From the NCBI GenBank assembly GCA_963788935.1, contig CAWBIM010000009.1, forward strand, positions 257,352 through 321,351: a DNA stretch of 64,000 nt. Reading direction: 5' to 3'. A model generated the notes under the pieces. The model was not told the DNA's origin. It made no database searches and worked only from the letters and a program-made list of their open reading frames with translations. The DNA is from JAOPZW01 sp963788935. GTDB taxonomy: Bacteria > Actinomycetota > Thermoleophilia > Solirubrobacterales > Solirubrobacteraceae. Shown here in pieces: positions 23,970 through 32,066 of the stretch (position 1 is its first letter; every line of letters begins with the position of its first letter). Position numbers and translations under genes: made by a program.

Positions 23970-25730
23970 CTACGTCCGGGCGGGGCGGGACGTGACCGGC
24001 ACGTCCTCGTGCATGTGGTAGACGGGGAAGTCGACCCCCGCGCGGTTCACCACGATCCCGATGAGGTTCGCGTTCGCGTTCGCGAGCTGGCGCTTGGCGC
24101 TCAGCAGCTGGCGCCGCCGGGCCTGCGGGAGGTCGATCACGAGGATCACCCCGTCGGCCGCCGCCGCGATCGCGGACGCGTCGGCCACGGTCGACACCGG
24201 GAACGTGTCCACGAGGACGTAGTCGGCGTCCTGGGACAGCTGCGCGAAGAGGTGCTGCAGGCGACCTCGCCCGATCAGGCCGGCGGCCAGCTCGTGCTTG
24301 CCGCCGCCGAGCAGCCGCAGGTGCGGCGCGACCGCGGTGCCCTGGAGGCGGGCCGTGCGGATCTCGGCGTACAGCTCGGCGTGGACGTCCTTCCAGCGGC
24401 GCAGGGTCGACTCGGAGATGTCGCGGCCCGCGTCCCGGAGCGCGCGGGCGGCGCGGCGGGCGTTGCCGCCGACGCGCGCGAGCTCGGTGAGCCCGACCGT
24501 GACGTCCTCGTCGGTGTACTGCCGGCGTCCGGCGGCCTGCTCGCGCGGCTCCGACCGCCCGGCCGACACGTCCGACAGCAGCGCGCGCGCCTCGCGCTCC
24601 TCGCCGCCCTCGTCGGAGGCGAGCAGGGCCTCGAGCACCCCGGCGCCGGGCTCGCGGTCGGCGTTGAGGTAGGCGTGGAGCTCCGGCTTGCGCAGGTCGA
24701 GGTCGACCGCCATGACCTCCTCGCCGTTGAGCGCCAGCGACCGGGCCAGCCACGCGCTGACCGTGCTCTTGCCCTCGCCCTGCGCGGCGCTCGTGACCGC
24801 GACCACCTGGGTGCGGCGATCGGAGCTGACGAGCTGGAGGTTCAGGCGCAGGAACTCGAACGCCTCGAGGAACGACGGGTTCTGGTCGGTCGCCCAGACG
24901 TGCGTCGCCCGCCGCGAGCGGCCGATCTCCGGGATCCGCGCGAGGACGGACGTGCCCATCAGCGCCGCGAGCTCGTCCTCGTCGTCGATGCGGCCGTCGA
25001 CGCGCGCGAGGAGCACGACGCCGAAGAGCGAGAGGAGCAGCGCGACGAACCCGGCGATGACGGCGTTGCGCACGGGCTTGGGCGAGCTGCGGTCCGGGTT
25101 CGGCGTCGCGCCCTCGACGATCCGGACGTTGCCGGTCGTCGTCTGCTTGAGGGCCTCGAGGTCGGCGATCTTGCCCTGCAGGTCGTCACGCAGCGCGCGG
25201 GTGGCAGCCGTCCGCGGATTGGGCGGGATCCGGGCCGTCAGCGCGTCGATCGCCCGCTGGATCTCGGCCTGCGCGGCCTCGCGGCGCTTGGCCACGATCT
25301 GCGCCGCGAAGGCGTTCGCGAGCGTGGCGGCCGATCGCGGCGAGTCCCACTCCGCGGTGACGGTCACCACGTCGGAGTCGCCCTGCGCGCTGACCCCGAC
25401 GGCCTTCCTGAGGTCCTCGGCCGTCGCGGTCGTCGGGAAGCTGCGCTTCACGGTCACGGCGAGGCTGTCGAGCGAGGCGAGCGCGAGGTTCGTCGCGGCG
25501 TCGCGCTCCGGCACGGTGCCGGGGTCGGCGGTCGCCCCCGTGATGATCGCGTCGGCGTTGGTGGTGCGGCCGAACAGCAGGTCGGCGCTGGCGGTGTAGC
25601 GGCTCGGCTGCGTCACCGACCAGCCGAAGGCGAGCAGGGCGGCCGCCACCACGATCCCGAGGACCAGCAGGCGACGTGCGCGCAGGACGCTCAGGAACCG
25701 CGGGAGGTCCATCTCGAGGTAACCCGTCAT
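23970..25730 (-). CDS. Polysaccharide co-polymerase/BY-kinase, copy 2, with an inserted HTH-like segment
   Basis: A 586-residue Wzc-like protein paralogous to copy 1. TM1 is ~21-39 after GYLEMDLPRFLSVL, TM2 is ~222-242, Walker A is 312-322 (SAAQGEGKST), Walker A' 340-347 (AVDLDLRK) and Walker B 504-508 (YVLVD). Between A' and B it has ~80 residues absent from copy 1 (about 388-468). They include YTDEDVTVGLTELARVGGNA, RRAARALRD and SESTLRRWKDVHAELYAEIR, which reads as a helix-turn-helix like those of terminase small subunits or transposase N-termini. The C-terminus lacks a Tyr cluster. ATG at 25730 sits ten bases from the shared CCTATGCTT element. Confidence 0.86.
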   Translation of the reverse strand: MTGYLEMDLPRFLSVLRARRLLVLGIVVAAALLAFGWSVTQPSRYTASADLLFGRTTNADAIITGATADPGTVPERDAATNLALASLDSLAVTVKRSFPTTATAEDLRKAVGVSAQGDSDVVTVTAEWDSPRSAATLANAFAAQIVAKRREAAQAEIQRAIDALTARIPPNPRTAATRALRDDLQGKIADLEALKQTTTGNVRIVEGATPNPDRSSPKPVRNAVIAGFVALLLSLFGVVLLARVDGRIDDEDELAALMGTSVLARIPEIGRSRRATHVWATDQNPSFLEAFEFLRLNLQLVSSDRRTQVVAVTSAAQGEGKSTVSAWLARSLALNGEEVMAVDLDLRKPELHAYLNADREPGAGVLEALLASDEGGEEREARALLSDVSAGRSEPREQAAGRRQYTDEDVTVGLTELARVGGNARRAARALRDAGRDISESTLRRWKDVHAELYAEIRTARLQGTAVAPHLRLLGGGKHELAAGLIGRGRLQHLFAQLSQDADYVLVDTFPVSTVADASAIAAAADGVILVIDLPQARRRQLLSAKRQLANANANLIGIVVNRAGVDFPVYHMHEDVPVTSRPART

Positions 25731-25740
25731 CGTCGCCCTG

Positions 25741-25749
25741 AAGCATAGG
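25741..25749 (-). promoter_or_regulatory. Shared CCTATGCTT element upstream of kinase copy 2
   Basis: Identical 9-mer to that at 20978-20986 and almost the same distance from the start codon. Candidate -10 region. Confidence 0.4.
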
Positions 25750-25768
25750 TCGCGATCGCGTTGTTCGC

Positions 25769-26746
25769 TCAGGTTGTACGCGGAATCCCGAGAAACGCCT
25801 TGCCGTAGACCGAGAAGCGCATGTCGCCCTCGATCGACGCGCGCTCGAGCCGCAGGCGGTCCGTGCCCCGCGGCGAGAGGCCTGAGATCCCGAGCGCGCA
25901 GTCCAGCAGCCCGGACTCCGCGAGCAGGGGTTCGTGCGCCGGCGCGCAGCGGCGACCGAACGGATACGAGAACGCGACCGACGCGCACCCGAGCTCGTCG
26001 CACAGGCTCCGCGCCGGCTCGAGGATCTCGCGCCGCAGGCCGTCGGCGTCGAGCCGGGAGCAGTCGGGATGGGTCCGGGTGTGGAGGCCGATCGCGTGCC
26101 CGTCGGCGCGCCAGCGGGCCGCGGTCTCGGCGGTCATGTAGGGCCGGTGCTCGTCGAGGTACTCGGCCAGCGGCGGCATGTCGCACGCGGCCCAGAGCGC
26201 GTCGGCGAGCTCGTCCTTGCGCTCCATGTCCCACGCCATGGCCGCGGCCATGAGCTCCGACTCCCGGGCGATCCGCGGCAGCCCGACGCCGTCGGCGAGG
26301 GCGTTGTAGGCCCGCAGGCAGGTCTCGGCCGGGCGCAGGGCGAGGACCGCGCTCAGCTTGTTGCGCCACATGAGCCCGCGATTGCCGCGCATGTCGGTCA
26401 GGACGAACATCGTCGCCGGGACCCCATGGGCGTTGAGCACGTCGAGCGCGCCGCCCGCGACGGGGTCGAACCCGTCGTCGAACGTGACCGCGAGCCGGCG
26501 GTCGCCGCCGCCCGCCAGCACCTCCTGAAGCGGGGCGAACGCGAAGTGGCGGCCGAGCTGCGTGAGGCGCGCGTCGAGGTCCTCGGCGGGCAGCGCCCCG
26601 CCCACGGCGGCCAGGTGGGGCGCCGGCGCGCCGACCTGGTGGCCGTACACGATCGCGGTCCGGCCGGCGATCTCGCGCAGGGTTCTCCGCACGAGCGGCG
26701 GCGAGAGCGAGAGAATGCCGACGTGCCGCCGCAGAAGGTCCGCCAT
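25769..26746 (-). CDS. Polysaccharide deacetylase family protein
   Basis: A 325-residue carbohydrate esterase 4-type protein. RLAVTFDDGFD carries the catalytic/metal Asp pair, GHAIGLHTRTHPDCSRL the two metal His, and VAFSYPFGRR the substrate-groove motif. An insert of ~80 residues (WRNKLSAVLALRPAET to LDEHRPYMT) lies between the first two motifs. The family removes N- or O-acetyl groups from polysaccharides or lipid-linked sugars. There is no signal peptide, so it probably acts on cytoplasmic intermediates. The ATG at 26746 overlaps the start region of the divergent glycosyltransferase by 24 bases. Confidence 0.85.
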   Translation of the reverse strand: MADLLRRHVGILSLSPPLVRRTLREIAGRTAIVYGHQVGAPAPHLAAVGGALPAEDLDARLTQLGRHFAFAPLQEVLAGGGDRRLAVTFDDGFDPVAGGALDVLNAHGVPATMFVLTDMRGNRGLMWRNKLSAVLALRPAETCLRAYNALADGVGLPRIARESELMAAAMAWDMERKDELADALWAACDMPPLAEYLDEHRPYMTAETAARWRADGHAIGLHTRTHPDCSRLDADGLRREILEPARSLCDELGCASVAFSYPFGRRCAPAHEPLLAESGLLDCALGISGLSPRGTDRLRLERASIEGDMRFSVYGKAFLGIPRTT

Positions 26747-27823
26747 GTGACGACGGTTCATACCATCAGCGACCCGCGAATCTTCCACAAGGAGTGCCGC
26801 GGGCTCGCGGCGCTCGGGTACGACGTCGGCCTGATCGCGTGCCACGACCGCAGCGAGGTCGTCGACGGGATCCGCATCGTGGCGCTCGACCGCCCGCAGG
26901 GCCGGCTCGATCGCATGCTGAAGGTCGCGTGGCGGGCCTACCGCGCCGCGGCGGCCGAGCGCGCCGACCTCTACCACTTCCACGATCCCGAGCTGCTCTG
27001 GGTCGCGGTGCTGCTCAGGCTCCGGGGCCGCCGCGTGGTCTACGACGTCCACGAGGACGTGCCCAAGCAGATCATGAGCAAGCACTGGATCCCGGCGCCG
27101 GTCCGGCCGCTCGTGTCGCGGGCCTTCGCCGTCGTCGAGGGGCTGGCCGCCCGGATCGTCGACGGGATCGTCGCGGCGACCCCGTCGATCGCCGAGAAGT
27201 TCCCCGGGCCGGCGACGGTCGTCGTGCAGAACTTCCCGGAGACCTCGTTCACCCGGGACCCCGCCCCGCCGGAGGACCGCCACGACGCGTTCGTCTATAC
27301 GGGCGGCCTCATGGAGATCCAGGGCGTGCGGGAGATGGCGCAGGCCTTCGCGCTCCTGCCGGACGGCATGACCGGCACCATCGCCGGGCGGTTCATGCCG
27401 GCCGAGCTCGAGGGCGAGGTCGCGACGATGCCCGGCTGGGAGCGCGTGCGGTTCCTCGGCCAGGTGCCCCGGGCGGAGATCGTGAAGGCGATGGACGGCG
27501 CGCGGGCCGGCATCGTCCTCAACCACCCGCGGCCGAACTACCTCGAGGCGTGGTCGACGAAGATGTTCGAGTACATGGCCCGCGGGCTGCCGGTCGTGTG
27601 CTCGAACTTCCCGTTGTGGGCCGAGATCGTGGGCGGCGCCGACTGCGGGATCGCCGTCGATCCGCGCGACCCGGCCGCGATCGCGGACGCGATCCGCCGC
27701 CTCAACGAGGACCCGGCGCTGGCCCGGCGGCTCGGCGAGAACGGGCGGCGGGCGGTCGCCGAGCGCTACAACTGGGAGGCGGAGCTCGTCAAGCTCGAGG
27801 CGCTGTACCGCCGGGTCGCGTGA
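26723..27823 (+). CDS. Glycosyltransferase family 4
   Basis: A 366-residue retaining GT-B glycosyltransferase. The N-terminal half begins KVRHVTTVHTISDPRIFHKE-CR, the classic opening of this subgroup, with LYHFHDPELLWVA and VVYDVHEDVPKQI; the C-terminal nucleotide-sugar half has GWERVRFLGQVPRAEIVKAM, LNHPRPNYLEAWSTKMFEYM, GLPVVCSNFPLW and a C-terminal ERYNW. GTG at 26723 keeps the family N-terminus; GTG at 26747 with AGAAGG upstream is an alternative. It is followed with a GTGA overlap by a deacetylase-like gene. Confidence 0.88.
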   Translation: MPPQKVRHVTTVHTISDPRIFHKECRGLAALGYDVGLIACHDRSEVVDGIRIVALDRPQGRLDRMLKVAWRAYRAAAAERADLYHFHDPELLWVAVLLRLRGRRVVYDVHEDVPKQIMSKHWIPAPVRPLVSRAFAVVEGLAARIVDGIVAATPSIAEKFPGPATVVVQNFPETSFTRDPAPPEDRHDAFVYTGGLMEIQGVREMAQAFALLPDGMTGTIAGRFMPAELEGEVATMPGWERVRFLGQVPRAEIVKAMDGARAGIVLNHPRPNYLEAWSTKMFEYMARGLPVVCSNFPLWAEIVGGADCGIAVDPRDPAAIADAIRRLNEDPALARRLGENGRRAVAERYNWEAELVKLEALYRRVA

Positions 27824-29167
27824 CGCTGCTGGTCGAGGCGCCGGCCGCGTACGAGCCCGAGCGTCGCTACGTCCTCGACGTCGTCCTCGGCGACCGGCTC
27901 GGGCTCGACTGGACGCTGCGCGTGGCGGATCGCCGCGACGTCCGCATCAGCCGGGCCGACGACCCCGACGGCCCGTGCGTGCGCCTCCCCGACGGGCTCT
28001 TCGCGACCCCGACCGAGGACTGGCTGACGCCGGCCTCGATGCCGTCCGTGCGCGTGCGCGACGGGCTCCCCGTCCTCTACGGCGAGCCCGCGGCGACGCC
28101 GGACCCGGCGACCCTCGACGTCGACGTGTTCGGCAGCGCCTTCTTCATGCTCACGCGCTACGAGGAGCTCGTCGTCGCCGACCGCGACCAGTACGGGCGC
28201 TTCCCGGCCGCCGCGTCGGTGGCCGGCCGCGAGGGCTTCCTCGGCGTGCCGGTCGTCGACGCCTGGGTCGAGCTCCTGTGGACGGCGCTGCAGCGTACGT
28301 GGCCGCGGCTGCGGCGCCGGCCGGAGGCGTTCGCGGTCCTCCTCTCCCACGACGTCGACGATCCGCTGTCGACGGTCGGGCACGGGCCGCGCGACGTCGC
28401 GCGCAACTTCGCCGGCGACCTCGTGCGCCGCCGCGACCCGCGCCTCGCGGCCCGCCGGGCGCGGGCCCTCGCGCTCCGCGACCGGCGGTCCGATCCGCAC
28501 AACACGTTCGACTTCCTCATGGACACGAGCGAGCGCCACGGGCTGCGCAGCGCCTTCTACTTCCTCCCCTACCGCGGCGAGCACGTGCACGACGGGGCGT
28601 ATCTCTTCGAGCACCCGTGGGTGCGCAAGCTCGTGGGGCACGTCGCGCGGCGCGGCCACGAGGTCGGTCTGCACCCGAGCTTCTGCACGTACCAGGACGT
28701 CGCGCGCACGCGCGAGGAGCACGCCCGGCTGCTGCGCGTCGCCGCGGCCGAGGGCGTCGCCCAGGACGCGTGGGGCGGCCGCCAGCACTACCTGCGCTGG
28801 GCCAACCCGGTCACGTGGCGCAACTGGGAGGCGGCGGGGCTGAGCTATGACAGCACCCTCGCCTACGCCGAGGCGGTCGGCTTTCGCACCGGTACGTGCC
28901 ACGACTTCCGGGTGTTCGACCTCGAGGAGCGCCGCGCCCTGCACCTGCGCGAGCGGCCGTTCCAGGTCATGGACGTGACGCTGCTGTCGACGCTCGGGCT
29001 CACGCCCGACGCCGCACGCGCGGCAGTCCTCGACGTGGCGGCGCAGTGCCGGCGCCACCGCGGCTCGCCTCGGAATCCTCTGGCACAACAACACGCTGCT
29101 GCGCACGGATCGCGAGAAGCGCTGGTACGCCGGGCTCATCGCGGCGGTGGCGGAGTCGGGCGGCTGA
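27820..29167 (+). pseudogene. Polysaccharide deacetylase with N-terminal extra domain (DUF7033-like), one frameshift
   Basis: About 448 residues when repaired. Residues ~1-165 resemble the accessory domain found before deacetylase domains in O-antigen loci (FGSAFFMLTRYEELV, GRFPAAASVAGREGFLGVPV). The deacetylase-like part has FAVLLSHDVDDP (Asp pair), RSAFYFLPYRGEH, HEVGLHPSFCTY (His) and LSYDSTLAYAEAVGFRTGTC. The frame breaks near 29060-29066; removing one C restores RHRGSLGILWHNNTLLRTDR and the TGA at 29167. The GTG start overlaps the glycosyltransferase stop, so the two are coupled. Confidence 0.8.
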
Positions 29168-29201
29168 CCTTCTTGGCGCACGGCCGCGCGATCTTTGGCA
29201 C

Positions 29202-29253
29202 AATGATCCTTCTCCAGTAAAGGCGGTCGTCACCGCCATAAGAATGGATCATT
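29202..29253 (+). promoter_or_regulatory. Nested stem structure before deacetylase-like gene
   Basis: AATGATCC (29202-29209) pairs perfectly with GGATCATT (29246-29253). Inside lies GGCGGT-CGTC-ACCGCC (29222-29237), another perfect hairpin. The outer arm ends three bases before the GTG start, so the fold could cover the ribosome binding site. It may be a translational switch or a protein operator. Confidence 0.4.
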
Positions 29254-29256
29254 GCG

Positions 29257-30258
29257 GTGAATCGCCGGTCGACTCATCGCCCCCCACCCCGCTCGTCCCG
29301 GCCGGACGACGCGACGCCGCCAGCCACGGCGCCGCGGATCGACTGGCCGGACGGCAAGCCGTTCGCGTTCACGGTCGTCGACGACACCGACCACTCGACG
29401 CTCGAGAACGCTCCGCCCGTCTACGCGCTGCTCGCCGACCTCGGCATCCTGACCACGAAGTCGGTCTGGACCATCGGCGGTGACGCCCGTGACGGGCTCG
29501 CGTGCGACGACGCGGGCTACCGCGCGTGGGTCGAGCGCCTCCACGAGCAGGGCTTCGAGATCGCGCTGCACAACGTCGCGCCGCGCACGTCGTCACGCGC
29601 CCGGACGATCGCGGGCATCGAGCGGTACCGCGAGATCTTCGGCGCCGATCCGTCGATGCACGTCAACCACAGCCGGTGCCGCGAGAACATCTACTGGGGG
29701 CCCGACCGGGTGTCGGGGCTGAACCGCACCGTCTACGGCGTCCTCAGCCACCGCGGCAAGGCCAACGCCTTCGAGGGCCACGTCGAGTCGAGCCCGCTGT
29801 TCTGGGGCGACGTCTGCCAGAGCCGCGTCAAGTACGTCCGCAACTTCGTCCACGGCGAGATCAACACGCTGCGCTTCTGCCCGACGATGCCCTACCACGA
29901 CCCGCAGCGCCCCTACGTCAACCACTGGTTCGCCTCCACCGAGGGGCCCGACGTGCGCACGTTCTGCGACAAGCTGTCCGACGCGAACCTCGACCGCCTG
30001 GCGGCCGAGGGCGGCGCGTGCATCATGTACACGCACTTCGCCTCGGGCTTCGCCCCGGGCGGCGAGCTCGATCCCCGGTTCGTCCGCGTCATGCGCCGCG
30101 TCAGCGCCCTCGGCGGCTGGTTCGTGCCGGTGACGACGCTCCTCGACCACCTCCTCGCGAAGACGGACCCCGGCACGCACACGCTGAGCGACCGCGAGCG
30201 GTCGCGGCTCGAGCGCCTCTGGCTCGCTCACAAGGTGCGCGTCGGCGGCACGTCCTGA
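29257..30258 (+). CDS. Polysaccharide deacetylase-like protein
   Basis: A 333-residue protein. FAFTVVDDTDHSTLEN gives the Asp-Asp pair of a deacetylase core, FEIALHNVAPRTSSR one His, and MHVNHSRCRENIYWGPDR further polar residues; CIMYTHFASGFAPGGELDPR lies near the end. The usual HxxxH pair is reduced to LHNVA, so metal binding differs from classical CE4 enzymes. It is a cytoplasmic protein without a signal peptide. Its first ~25 residues are low-complexity, so a later start is possible. It overlaps the convergent GNAT-like gene by 31 bases. Confidence 0.7.
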   Translation: MNRRSTHRPPPRSSRPDDATPPATAPRIDWPDGKPFAFTVVDDTDHSTLENAPPVYALLADLGILTTKSVWTIGGDARDGLACDDAGYRAWVERLHEQGFEIALHNVAPRTSSRARTIAGIERYREIFGADPSMHVNHSRCRENIYWGPDRVSGLNRTVYGVLSHRGKANAFEGHVESSPLFWGDVCQSRVKYVRNFVHGEINTLRFCPTMPYHDPQRPYVNHWFASTEGPDVRTFCDKLSDANLDRLAAEGGACIMYTHFASGFAPGGELDPRFVRVMRRVSALGGWFVPVTTLLDHLLAKTDPGTHTLSDRERSRLERLWLAHKVRVGGTS

Positions 30259-31259
30259 CGGCGCCGCCGGCGCCCGCGCAGGGCGTTGCCCTGCTCGGTC
30301 GCGAACCGCGCGAGCCCCCGGAGCGCCGAGAGGCCCGGGAACCGCGACGCGCGCAGGTGCGGCACGCGCACCTCGCGCGGCCCGTACTTGCGCTTGTACT
30401 CGCCCCCTCCGCCGAGGTCCAGGTAGCTGATGCCCCGCTCGCGCCAGTACCGGATCGCCGCCCAGAAGATGGCCTCGTTCGGGCGGTGGATCTGGTGCTC
30501 GCGCAGGCTCGCGCCGCCCCAGAAGTACGCCGTGTCGTTGTACGCGGGGAAGATCCCCGTCGCGATCGGCAGCCCGTCCGGCGCGCGGGCGCGGAGCAGC
30601 AGCAGGTGCCCGGTCGGCTCGAGGTGGGCGATCAGCGCGCGGACCCGCTCGACGCCGTACGTCGGGACGAGCGACTGGCGGGCGAAGACCTCGACGAGCT
30701 GGGCGTGGTACTCGTCCGCGAACGCCGTCCCGGTCGCCTGCTCGACCGTGAGGCCGACCTTCTCCCCCCGCCGCAGCGCGCGCCGGCACGCGCTCGACAT
30801 CCGCCCGAGGATCGCGGCCTCGTCGTCGGCGATGTCCATCTCGAACGTCAGCGTCGGCTCGGCGGCGTAGCCGAGGGCACCCGGGTCGGCGGGCTCGAGC
30901 CGGCGGTCCTTGAGCTCGACGTGGGCGCAGCCCAGGGTCCGGAACGCGAAGGGGACCAGCGCCGCCGCGGCGGCGTGGCGGTCCACGCCGTCGCGCAGGT
31001 TGAAGCCCATCGACTCGGTCGTCCACCCCGGGAACGGGCTGCCGAGGATGCGCAGGCCGAAGCGCCGGGTGATCGCCCCGGTGAACCAGCCGACGTCCTC
31101 GCCGTCGTCGACGACGGCCGCGACGACCGGCTCGGCGCCCTGCGTCGCGCCGAGGAAATCGAGCCACTCGCGCGTCTGGAAGACGACGCGGTCCGAGGAC
31201 GCGTCCATACGCGCCCAGTCGCGGTCGTCCGCCGCGATCGGCCGCAGGCTCAGCGCCAC
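30228..31259 (-). CDS. FemAB/GNAT-like acyltransferase (copy D)
   Basis: A 343-residue two-domain GNAT-fold protein. VVFQTREWLDFLGATQGAEP and the GSPFPGWTTESMGFNL region form the first half; FEMDIADDEAAILGRMSSAC, RRALRRGEKVGLTVEQA, LLLLRARAPDGLPIATGIFP and YFWGGASLREHQIHRPNEAI the second; ISYLDLGGGGEYKRKYGPRE closes it. This is the layout of FemAB-like proteins from exopolysaccharide loci. GTG start at 31259. It is followed 12 bp away by the metallophosphoesterase gene and probably shares its transcript. Confidence 0.75.
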   Translation of the reverse strand: MALSLRPIAADDRDWARMDASSDRVVFQTREWLDFLGATQGAEPVVAAVVDDGEDVGWFTGAITRRFGLRILGSPFPGWTTESMGFNLRDGVDRHAAAAALVPFAFRTLGCAHVELKDRRLEPADPGALGYAAEPTLTFEMDIADDEAAILGRMSSACRRALRRGEKVGLTVEQATGTAFADEYHAQLVEVFARQSLVPTYGVERVRALIAHLEPTGHLLLLRARAPDGLPIATGIFPAYNDTAYFWGGASLREHQIHRPNEAIFWAAIRYWRERGISYLDLGGGGEYKRKYGPREVRVPHLRASRFPGLSALRGLARFATEQGNALRGRRRRRQDVPPTRTL

Positions 31260-31271
31260 GGCTGCGGCGGG

Positions 31272-32066
31272 TCAGCCACGCAGCGACGCCTGGCGCCGGC
31301 GCACGGAGGCCCGCATCGCCCGGGCCGCGGCCCGCGGCACCGACGGGCGGAGGTGGCAGGACTGCGGCGACAGCCCGACGCGGCGCAGCGCGTCACGGCA
31401 GGCGCCGACGTCGTAGGGGATCGCCGAGAAGCGGACCTCGCGGGCGTCGAGGTCGAGGATCGCGAACCGCGTGCGGACACGGAGCTCGCGCGACTGTCCG
31501 ACCGCGCCCGGGTTGACGAGCACCGCGTCGCCGGCCGGGAGCGGCGTCGCACCGCCGACCGGCAGCCACCGGGCCCGCCGCGCGAACGCCATCGGGCGGT
31601 GGGTGTGCCCGAGGACGAGCACCTCCGCTTGGTCCTCCTCCTCGATCCGGGCGAGCTGGGCCGCGGCCTGCGGCTCGGTGGTCGTGTACTCCTGCGGGTC
31701 GTCGAGCGCCCCGTGGGCCATCACGACGCCGCCGGGGACCGTGACCCGCCGGGGCAGCGCCTCGAGGAACGCCCGCTCGCTCGCGCCGAGGACCTGGCTG
31801 GTCCAGTGCAGGCTGCGCTGGGCGAGCTCGATGCAGCGGTCGTCGGACATGAGGCCGAGGGCGATCAGGTCGTGGTTGCCCGCCACGCAGGTCGCGGGCA
31901 ACGCCGCCATCGTTTCGATGCACTCGTTCGGGTACGGGCCGTAGCCGACGAGGTCGCCGGCGAACAGGTACCCGTCGACGCCCTGCTCCTCCACCGCCCG
32001 CAGGACGGCCCGCAGCGCGTCGAGGTTGCCGTGGACGTCGGCGAGGAGCGCGTACCGCACGGTCAC
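31272..32066 (-). CDS. Metallophosphoesterase (calcineurin-like, YfcE-type)
   Basis: A 264-residue two-metal phosphoesterase. Motifs in order are ALLADVHGNLDAL (DxH), YLFAGDLVGYGPYP (GDxxxxG), CVAGNHDL (GNHD), VVMAHGALDD (H) and VLVLGHTHRPMAF (GHTH). All metal ligands are present. The family hydrolyses phosphodiesters, often of nucleotides; the substrate here is open. The GTG at 32066 overlaps the TGA of the ATP-grasp gene upstream. A 50-residue C-terminal tail is Arg/Ala-rich. Confidence 0.9.
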   Translation of the reverse strand: MTVRYALLADVHGNLDALRAVLRAVEEQGVDGYLFAGDLVGYGPYPNECIETMAALPATCVAGNHDLIALGLMSDDRCIELAQRSLHWTSQVLGASERAFLEALPRRVTVPGGVVMAHGALDDPQEYTTTEPQAAAQLARIEEEDQAEVLVLGHTHRPMAFARRARWLPVGGATPLPAGDAVLVNPGAVGQSRELRVRTRFAILDLDAREVRFSAIPYDVGACRDALRRVGLSPQSCHLRPSVPRAAARAMRASVRRRQASLRG

